Shown here: in pieces, positions 1 through 4,226 of the stretch
How positions within the stretch are numbered: position 1 is the stretch's first letter
How the letters are laid out: each line of letters begins with the position of its first letter
DNA from: JAAZKO01 sp964432115
Lineage (GTDB): Bacteria > Patescibacteriota > Microgenomatia > UBA1400 > PJMF01
Assembly: GCA_964432115.1 (NCBI GenBank)
Contig: CAYSMC010000010.1
Coordinates: 1 to 5,754, forward strand
DNA length: 5,754 bases
Direction: 5' to 3'
Position numbers and translations under genes: made by a program
The notes under the pieces: generated by a model
What the model was told of the DNA's origin: nothing
Seen by the model: only the letters and a program-made list of their open reading frames with translations
The model's database searches: none

Positions 1-10
1 CCTTTTTATG

Positions 11-73
11 GTGTCCCATTTGTCTCATTTCTTGTACAATTACCTCTGAAAGGTGCATTTACATATGGGACAC
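11..73. repeat. 9-bp inverted repeat flanking a 45-nt loop
   Basis: GTGTCCCAT at 11-19 is the exact reverse complement of ATGGGACAC at 65-73. The right arm is also the beginning of the tRNA-end-like repeat copy 1. The pair could form a stem in RNA or single-stranded DNA. No T-run follows, so it does not look like an intrinsic terminator. The gene to the left is outside the window, so its role cannot be decided. Confidence 0.5.
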
Positions 74-100
74 ACCGGTTCCAGACCCATATGCTCCGCA
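62..100 (+). repeat. tRNA-3'-end-like intergenic repeat, copy 1
   Basis: This 39-nt unit matches 1253-1291 at 36 of 39 positions and shares its core, GGTTCCAGACCCA followed by TGCTCCGCA, with 836-867. The core resembles a tRNA T-loop plus 3' acceptor strand, but it lacks a paired 5' half and a proper CCA end. Within this copy CATATGGG (62-69) and CCCATATG (85-92) form a perfect 8-bp stem around a 15-nt loop. It lies left of the HD-domain gene. It could be a decayed recombination site or a dispersed intergenic repeat. Confidence 0.7.
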
Positions 101-137
101 TAGATTTGAAAATGTCGAAGATATTTTTAAATCTATG
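99..137. repeat. 9-bp inverted repeat next to repeat copy 1
   Basis: CATAGATTT at 99-107 and AAATCTATG at 129-137 are exact reverse complements with a 21-nt AT-rich loop. The left arm begins within the last two bases of repeat copy 1. There is no T-tract after the right arm, so a terminator reading on the plus strand is weak. Confidence 0.5.
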
Positions 138-164
138 TGAGAGAGTTCTTTGATTAATTTAAAT

Positions 165-243
165 CCTGCCGTCGAGCAAAGCACGACTAATACCCGCAGG
201 GTGCAGTGCCTCCGCAGCCTAGGATTCGAACTACAGTGACGGG
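165..243 (+). other. GC-rich structured stretch upstream of the HD gene
   Basis: This segment is visibly richer in G+C than its surroundings. CCTGC (165-169) pairs with GCAGG (196-200), and inside it GTCG/CGAC (171-174, 184-187) and GC/GC around an AAA loop extend the stem. After it, GGGTGCAG and CCTCCGCA (200-216) look like a shortened version of the tRNA-end-like repeats. GGATTCGAAC at 222-231 resembles a T-loop in antisense orientation. No complete tRNA cloverleaf can be drawn on either strand. It may be a structured leader of the HD gene or a decayed repeat. The rest of 1-249 shows no coding signal I can support. Confidence 0.35.
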
Positions 244-249
244 AAAAAT

Positions 250-834
250 ATGAATAAATATCTCAAGGTTTATAAGCTCGTTGAAGAATCATATAAAAAA
301 TCTGAGTCGCCATTTGCACAATGGATGTGGCAAAATCATGTTCCTGTCGTTACCCAATATGCAGAAAAATTGAGTAAAAAACTCAAAGCAAACTTAGATT
401 TAGCCATAGCTGGAGCGTTACTTCATGATTTTGGGGATGCATTTGTGCACCGACATTCTAGTAATCATGCAAGTGTTTCAAAAACAGAATCAACAAAAAT
501 TCTAAAACACGCTAGGTATTCTGATAAAGAAATAACTGAGGTTTTAGAATCTATAATTGCTCCACACTCATGCAAAGATGGTTTTTTGCCCAAAACTTTA
601 GAAAGTAGAATCTTAGCAACGGCCGATGCTCTTGCACATTTAAACACCGACTTTTATATTCAGTTTTCATGGATGCATTTACCTGAAAACAAAACATATG
701 ATGAGTTTTTAGAATGGGTTGTAAATAAACTAGATCGCGACTTTAATGAGAAAATATTTTTTGAAGAAGTCAAAACTGATGTAAAATCAAGGTATCAAAC
801 TCTTAAAGAAGTATTTGTTAAAAAAGAGTTATAA
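250..834 (+). CDS. HD-domain metal-dependent phosphohydrolase
   Basis: This 194-residue protein has the spaced metal-binding residues of the HD superfamily: His30 in WMWQNH, the paired His59-Asp60 in LLHDFGDA, and Asp126 in ATADALAHL, with a further His106 in IIAPHS. The family cleaves phosphate esters or nucleotides using one or two metal ions, but this sequence does not reveal the substrate. The length fits stand-alone soluble HD proteins; no signal peptide or membrane segment is visible. The ATG follows GGGAAAAAT, giving only a weak ribosome site. The gene stands alone, with tRNA-end-like repeats on both sides (62-100 and 836-867), which suggests an acquired single-gene unit. The superfamily call is firm; the specific activity is unknown. 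Confidence 0.85.
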   Translation: MNKYLKVYKLVEESYKKSESPFAQWMWQNHVPVVTQYAEKLSKKLKANLDLAIAGALLHDFGDAFVHRHSSNHASVSKTESTKILKHARYSDKEITEVLESIIAPHSCKDGFLPKTLESRILATADALAHLNTDFYIQFSWMHLPENKTYDEFLEWVVNKLDRDFNEKIFFEEVKTDVKSRYQTLKEVFVKKEL

Positions 835-835
835 C

Positions 836-867
836 GACGCACGGGTTCCAGACCCACCTGCTCCGCA
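836..867 (+). repeat. tRNA-3'-end-like intergenic repeat, copy 2
   Basis: This copy starts two bases after the HD stop codon and carries the core GGGTTCCAGACCCACC followed by TGCTCCGCA. Compared with the serine-tRNA fragment at 3529-3553, it shares GGTTC, CCCACC, GCT and CCGC in order, with small gaps. A flanking stem, ACGCAC (837-842) with GTGCGT (873-878), closes around the whole core, and GGG/CCC pair within it. The fold could protect or end the HD transcript, but no U-run follows it. Confidence 0.7.
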
Positions 868-900
868 TCCTGGTGCGTAAGTTACAGCAACAATCTAATT

Positions 901-920
901 TATGATAAGTTGAATCAACT
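901..920 (+). promoter_or_regulatory. Candidate -10 box and palindrome before the DUF952 gene
   Basis: TATGAT at 901-906 is a good -10 match 14 bases before the ATG; no convincing -35 is seen. AGTTGA-A-TCAACT at 908-920 is a perfect 13-bp palindrome directly touching the start codon and lying where transcription would begin. A repressor could bind there, or the transcript could form a small hairpin. There is no Shine-Dalgarno sequence, so the leader may be only a few bases long. All of this is read from sequence alone. Confidence 0.35.
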
Positions 921-1247
921 ATGAAAATTTATCACATCATTTCCAAAAAAAAGTGGCAAGAAACTCAAGATCAAGGAGAATATGCTCCTGAATCTCTAGA
1001 GAATGAGGGGTTTATTCATGCTTCAAAAAAAGAACAGGTTGTACCGACAGCTAATAGAAGATATCAAGATAAAGAAAATTTGCTTTTATTAGTGATTAGA
1101 TCTGAGAAAGTAAAACCAGAAATTATTTTTGAATACTCATCTGGAGCTGGTGAAGATCATCCTCATATTTATGGTCCTCTCAATCTTGATGCTGTTGAGG
1201 AAGTTATTTCTCTTAAGAAAAATAGGTCGGGAAAGTTCTATTTGTAA
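921..1247 (+). CDS. DUF952 family protein
   Basis: The 108-residue product has the hallmarks of DUF952: the IYHI start (residues 3-6), GFIHAS near residues 30-35, and HPHIYGPLNLDAV near residues 80-92, at the usual length for a single-domain member. The family is soluble and cytoplasmic, and no biochemical function is established that I can state. Some authors relate such short folds to ADP-ribosyltransferase-like proteins, but nothing seen here tests that. The ATG lacks a Shine-Dalgarno site and follows a palindrome. The gene sits between two tRNA-end-like repeats (836-867 and 1253-1291), so it looks like a self-contained cassette rather than part of an operon with the HD gene, whose stop is 86 bases upstream. 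Confidence 0.85.
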   Translation: MKIYHIISKKKWQETQDQGEYAPESLENEGFIHASKKEQVVPTANRRYQDKENLLLLVIRSEKVKPEIIFEYSSGAGEDHPHIYGPLNLDAVEEVISLKKNRSGKFYL

Positions 1248-1252
1248 CTCTG

Positions 1253-1291
1253 CATATGGGACACACTGGTTCCAAACCCACATGCTCCGCA
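1253..1291 (+). repeat. tRNA-3'-end-like intergenic repeat, copy 3
   Basis: Matches copy 1 (62-100) at 36 of 39 positions and begins five bases after the DUF952 stop codon. Its stem CATATGGG (1253-1260) with CCCACATG (1277-1284) has one mismatch. From 1268 onward it is also collinear, without gaps, with the serine-tRNA fragment and downstream sequence at 3529 onward. This copy therefore links the short intergenic repeats to the long direct repeat. Confidence 0.75.
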
Positions 1292-1390
1292 ATAATCGAA
1301 AAGTTCTGATAGACCCGTCCTTTTAGCTAGAATGGGTTGATGGAGCTTGCTAATTATTGTCAAGTTTCAACATTTTTCAGTTTAACAGCC
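1268..1390 (+). repeat. Long direct repeat, left copy (A)
   Basis: Aligned by eye with 3529-3650 at a constant offset of 2261 bases until a one-base gap near the right end; identity is roughly 70-75 percent. Both copies begin with a tRNA-3'-end-like segment, then share GAAAAGTTC, GATAGACCCGTC, GAATGG, TGATGG, GCTTGCTAA and finally CAGTTTAACAGCC. A 10-base stretch (1320-1329) is completely different between the copies although both flanks are conserved, as expected for a variable loop. Weaker similarity, including GAGTAAT and AAGGATAT, continues to about 1435. No ORF is convincing here. Confidence 0.75.
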
Positions 1391-1413
1391 TTGGAGTAAT
1401 GTATATAATATTT

Positions 1414-1445
1414 GTTAAATAAAGGATATCGATTTATTATTTAAC
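1414..1445. terminator. AT-rich inverted repeat at the 3' end of the tyrS remnant
   Basis: GTTAAATAA (1414-1422) and TTATTTAAC (1437-1445) are exact reverse complements and the right arm overlaps the tyrS stop codon. The position between converging transcripts suits a terminator, but the stem has almost no G or C and no clean U-tract follows it, so this is a tentative call. Confidence 0.25.
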
Positions 1446-2627
1446 AATTACTTTAAAGTACCTTCTTTTACCTATGCGAAAAATGTTTTCTTTCTTTAGT
1501 TCTATTTTTTCTTCAATCAAAGATTCTTTCTCTAGATAGAGTGCATTTTGTTTATGCAGTCGCCTACCTTGTGATTTGCTTTTAATGATGCCTGCTTTAA
1601 CTAACAGATCAATTAATTCTGAAATACTTAATGACTCAGCGCTAATATTAACCGTTTTAACATCTTGAGGAGCCATTTTTTTCTGTATCGTCTTCTTAAA
1701 ATGAGTAGCCGCTTTTTGTGCAGATTCTTTGTCATAAAGTTCTGTAAGAATTTGATTAGCCAAAATCTTTTTAAGAGCCAGTGGATTCTCTGTTTCCTCA
1801 ATAGTTTTCTTAATTTCACCAATAGGCATTGAAGTAGCTAAAATAAAATAATCTTCAATTAATGAATCCTTCACAGACATGATTTTGCCATACATATCTT
1901 TAGGAAAGTCATCTAGCCAAATAGCATTTCCCCAGGATTTACTCATTTTTCTTCCATCAGTTCCCAGCAGGAAACCATTTGCTAAAACAAATGATTCTTT
2001 CTCTCTAAGAGTTTTAATTAGGGAGCGTCCGGCTTGCATATTAAAAGTTTGGTCTGTGCCTCCTAATTGAACATCGGTATTTAGGTGATAACTATCATAA
2101 CCTTGCATAATTGGATAAAGCATTTCTGGCAAACCAACCCTCTTACCACTCTTTAATCTCTTTCTTATTAACTCACGACTAGTAAAATCGTTAACAGAAA
2201 AATATTTTGTCAGTGATAAAAGATTGCTAAAATTCAACCTGCTTAACCAGTTATTGTTGTGCACCACTTTAACTTTATTAAAGTCTAGAATCTTACTAGC
2301 TTATTTTTTGTAAATTTGAAAATTCTCTTCAATTTCTGCTTCAGTTAGCATTGAGCGCTCATTGTTTTTATCAGAAGTATCACCAACTAAAGCAGTAAAA
2401 TCACCAATTAAAAAGTAAACATTATGACCAAGGTCTGCAAATGCCTGAAGTTTTCTCAGTGACACGGCATGTCCAAGGTGAATATGAATAGCTGTGGGAT
2501 CAATGCCAAGATAGACGTTGAGCTTTTTATTTGAGCTCAAGAGCTTTTTTAACTCCTTTTTCTCCAGGAATTATATTTTCAGTTCCACGCTTGAGAGAAT
2601 GATATTCATTAGTTGTTGTTTTGTCAT
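1437..2627 (-). pseudogene. tyrS: Broken tyrosyl-tRNA synthetase
   Basis: The remnant encodes almost a full bacterial TyrS, the class I enzyme charging tRNA-Tyr. It keeps GIDPT and the HIGH-type HLGHA (near 2469-2480), GGTDQTFNMQAGR, the KMSKS loop (1935-1949), and a C-terminal S4-like RNA-binding domain. The natural start is ATG at 2627-2625, preceded by the ribosome site GAGGGA and overlapping the upstream stop as ATGA. Three lesions disrupt it. The start frame hits TAA at 2571-2573. The N-terminal family sequence RGTENIIPGEK continues in another frame (2589-2557), then returns near 2553-2559. A TAA at 2301-2303 sits where YKK continues into ASKILDF, most simply a CAA-to-TAA change. Length without the lesions is about 396 codons, normal for TyrS. 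A working copy must exist elsewhere if this is a chromosome. Sequencing error is possible but three separate errors are unlikely. Confidence 0.85.
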
Positions 2628-2842
2628 TTTGAGTCCCTCTTGCTTATATCCTTTATTATTTTAGCTGCAGCTTCCTCTAATAATTCAATTAATCGAGTTA
2701 CATTGTTTCCTACTGCTGGAATAAATCAAGCAGGATTCATATGGTCAATTTTAAAATTTGTTTTATCTAGCCCCAAAATAATAGAATAAAATGAGATATA
2801 AAAATTTTTAATTCGACAGTTTTTGTTTATTAATTTGGTCAT
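2624..2842 (-). pseudogene. Small unidentified ORF interrupted by an in-frame TGA
   Basis: An ATG at 2842-2840, six bases after the methyltransferase stop, opens a frame of 72 codons ending in TGA at 2624-2626, which overlaps the tyrS ATG as ATGA. Codon 39 (2726-2728) is TGA. The reading around it, NPA-stop-FIPAVGNN, looks like continuous protein, and a TGG (Trp) to TGA change would explain it. The second half, ending in LIELLEEAAAKIIKDI, looks like an amphipathic coding helix. The first half has a short hydrophobic run, FYISFYSIILGL. I do not recognise the family. Coupling to tyrS suggests a former operon partner. There is no Shine-Dalgarno at 2842, so the true 5' end may be missing and the piece may be a C-terminal remnant of a longer gene. 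Confidence 0.5.
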
Positions 2843-2848
2843 TTATAG

Positions 2849-3409
2849 TTATCTTTTTTTAGCAATTATTTTGGCTATTTTTTTAATTGAACTAGAGATT
2901 TCTTCATATTCAATAATTTCCCATCCAGCTTTTTGATATATATTCTTTAGCTGTTTATGAGCAAATACATTTGGTAAATCACCCGCTCTATTTTGTGACA
3001 TTTTGACAACGACAAAATTAATTCCTCCAATTTTTGTGTGATTTTGAATTTTTTTCAGCAATTCTTGACTATTTTTTGGAGATAAAAAATGCAAGACACC
3101 GATAGATAGAATTAAGTCAAATTTTTTGTTAAATTGATATTCTAAAAGATCGTCATTAATTAAAGTTAAATTTGGAGAATCTATTTTATTATTAAGTATT
3201 CGTAAAGCGTCTGGAGAACTATCTACGCCTGTTACCTTAAAACCTTTATTTATAAGTAATTCTGTATTCCTACCGCTACCAACACCCAAATCTAAAACTT
3301 GTTTACCTTTTACATAAACTAAAGCTTTTTCTAACCCCTCAATTGGCTGGGAAGTATAAGGATTATCATTTGCATGGTATTTTAATTTAAACCTAGTTTT
3401 AAAATTCAT
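2849..3409 (-). CDS. Class I SAM-dependent methyltransferase
   Basis: Starting at ATG 3409 the protein has 186 residues with a Rossmann-type SAM-binding core: motif I VLDLGVGSGRN (residues 38-48), the acidic residue Asp63 ending strand 2 in VTGVDSSPDAL, NDD at 85-87, and motif IV-like FDLILSIGVLHFL (97-109). The layout resembles TehB-like small-molecule methyltransferases, but the substrate cannot be read from it. A frame extension to a TTG at 3475 is disfavoured: the ATG lies directly after a good promoter and the extra residues do not look like family sequence. The gene is first in a minus-strand unit with the broken small ORF and tyrS remnant, spacing 6 bp. It appears intact while both downstream partners are broken. 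Confidence 0.85.
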   Translation of the reverse strand: MNFKTRFKLKYHANDNPYTSQPIEGLEKALVYVKGKQVLDLGVGSGRNTELLINKGFKVTGVDSSPDALRILNNKIDSPNLTLINDDLLEYQFNKKFDLILSIGVLHFLSPKNSQELLKKIQNHTKIGGINFVVVKMSQNRAGDLPNVFAHKQLKNIYQKAGWEIIEYEEISSSIKKIAKIIAKKR

Positions 3410-3416
3410 ATGTTTT

Positions 3417-3445
3417 ATATTAAGCAACTTAGTTGCAAAAATCAA
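3417..3445 (-). promoter_or_regulatory. Promoter with an embedded palindromic operator, for the methyltransferase
   Basis: On the minus strand TTGATT (3445-3440) and TAATAT (3422-3417) are separated by exactly 17 bases, each matching its consensus at four of six positions. The -10 box ends seven bases before the ATG at 3409, so transcription would start at or next to the start codon, giving a leaderless message; no Shine-Dalgarno is present. GCAACT-T-AGTTGC at 3424-3436 is a perfect 13-bp palindrome lying wholly in the spacer, a typical place for a repressor or MerR-like activator to act. Confidence 0.5.
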
Positions 3446-3508
3446 ATTAAAAAGAGAAGCTTCGCAATACCCCAAATGTAAGCTAAAATGGCTTTTAAAC
3501 CTATAACA

Positions 3509-3553
3509 ACTTGAGTTAATTCAAGTGCGGTTCGAATCCCACCGCTTCCGCCA
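3509..3553 (+). pseudogene. 3' fragment of a serine tRNA gene
   Basis: GCGGTTCGAATCCCACC followed by CGCTTCCGCCA reads as a T-arm, 3' acceptor strand, discriminator G and encoded CCA; the acceptor end equals that of many bacterial tRNA-Ser genes. Directly upstream ACTTGA (3509-3514) and TCAAGT (3521-3526) form the long variable arm typical of tRNA-Ser. The T-stem carries one extra C. No anticodon arm, D-arm or matching GGAAGCG 5' acceptor is found in the preceding 100 bases, so this is a fragment and not a working gene. Such 3' ends are left where an element integrates into a tRNA gene. Confidence 0.65.
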
Positions 3554-3650
3554 CAGTTGAAAAGTTCCGATAGACCCGTCTAACACCGATGAATGGACTG
3601 ATGGGGCTTGCTAAATTTTCCCATTTCAAACATATTTCAGTTTAACAGCC
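3529..3650 (+). repeat. Long direct repeat, right copy (B)
   Basis: Partner of 1268-1390. It starts inside the tRNA-Ser fragment and runs through the same conserved blocks to CAGTTTAACAGCC, with the variable loop at 3581-3590. Possible pairing AAGTTC (3562-3567) with GGGCTT (3604-3609) is kept in the left copy as AAGTTC with GAGCTT, and CCCGTC (3575-3580) can pair with GATGGG (3600-3605) as an alternative. Weaker similarity goes on to about 3690, reaching the promoter of the HEPN-like gene. Confidence 0.75.
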
Positions 3651-3657
3651 GAGTAAT

Positions 3658-3687
3658 TAAACAAATCCAAGCTTATAAGGATATAAT
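3658..3687 (+). promoter_or_regulatory. Promoter of the HEPN-like gene
   Basis: A perfect TATAAT at 3682-3687 lies eight bases before the ATG at 3696, with TAAACA (3658-3663, four of six to TTGACA) 18 bases upstream. Transcription would begin almost at the ATG, consistent with the lack of a well-placed Shine-Dalgarno. The promoter falls at the right-hand end of repeat B. Confidence 0.5.
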
Positions 3688-3695
3688 TTAGGTAC

Positions 3696-4226
3696 ATGCC
3701 AGACTCAAACCAAGACTATTTAGATCAATATGATTATGTTGATAGTGACTTCTTTTATGAAGCTATTGAGGAATACTCGCCACTCATCGGAACTTTTCTA
3801 ATGAATTTCAGCCTTTTGGAAAGAGAGTTAAATCAAGCAATTTCAGAAATCATTCAAGATAGAACGCACGAAACTGGCTATATCATTATTAGCCAATTGA
3901 ATATGGGGAAGAAAATAGAAGTTTTCCATAAGCTTTATCTCCAATTAGAAACTGCGACAGATGGAAAACATAGAAAAAAACTTGAAGCAATTAAAGGCAA
4001 ACTAATTGCACTGAATTCATTTAGAAATCAAATTGCTCATGCGGACTGGGGAACTCTAAGCAAAGAACATAATGTTAGAATTAAAATTCAAGCCGACACA
4101 GAAACAGGGTTCGTTAAGTTTAAATTAGCATGCATTAAACCAGAAGATATTGAATCCAATACCGAAGAAATTGACAAGGTAATTGACGAAATAGATGAGT
4201 ATAAAGAGGAGGCTTTTAGCTTCTAA
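3696..4226 (+). CDS. HEPN-like domain protein
   Basis: This 176-residue, acidic, helical protein has FSLLERELNQAI (residues 38-49) and, near the end of the helical bundle, RNQIAHADW with Arg110 and His115, fitting the RX4H catalytic motif of HEPN RNases. Many HEPN proteins act as toxins or defence RNases that cut cellular or viral RNA. Whether this one is active is not known. No nucleotidyltransferase (MNT) antitoxin or other partner is adjacent, so it is either an orphan, a self-standing regulator, or paired with something elsewhere. It overlaps the end of the convergent recombinase gene by 11 bp and sits immediately beyond the right-hand direct repeat. The tail from residue 150 on is a charged helix rich in Glu, Asp and Lys. 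The fold is inferred from the motif and pattern, without a profile search. Confidence 0.65.
   Translation: MPDSNQDYLDQYDYVDSDFFYEAIEEYSPLIGTFLMNFSLLERELNQAISEIIQDRTHETGYIIISQLNMGKKIEVFHKLYLQLETATDGKHRKKLEAIKGKLIALNSFRNQIAHADWGTLSKEHNVRIKIQADTETGFVKFKLACIKPEDIESNTEEIDKVIDEIDEYKEEAFSF

Noticed and set aside
62..1291. CRISPR array
   Set aside because: The repeats are imperfect, few and separated by whole genes rather than short spacers, and no cas gene is present.
1129..1326. 65-codon plus-strand ORF
   Set aside because: It overlaps the DUF952 gene in another frame and runs through repeat copy 3; its translation has no family-like pattern.
836..1436. Integron cassette array with attC sites
   Set aside because: The repeats lie after genes and form stems, but paired RYYYAAC and GTTRRRY core sites at consistent positions are absent and no tyrosine-type integron integrase is seen. 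An isolated GTTTAAC at 1380-1386 is not enough.
2624..2842. Genetic code with TGA read as Gly or Trp
   Set aside because: The intact genes contain no in-frame TGA over more than 1,000 codons and use TGG for Trp. The tyrS break is a TAA, which such a code would not repair. A local nonsense mutation is simpler.
3410..3475. Longer methyltransferase starting at TTG 3475
   Set aside because: The promoter with its -10 box at 3417-3422 lies inside this extension and places the transcript start at the ATG at 3409.
3440..3553. Complete tRNA-Ser gene
   Set aside because: No GGAAGCG 5' acceptor, D-arm, or anticodon loop with a Ser anticodon can be placed upstream of the variable arm; only the 3' part is present.
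3556..3620. Hammerhead ribozyme in repeat B
   Set aside because: GAAA, GTC and CTGATG words occur, but the core needs CUGAUGA with properly paired stems. Here it reads CTGATGG (TTGATGG in repeat A) and the required stem III does not pair.
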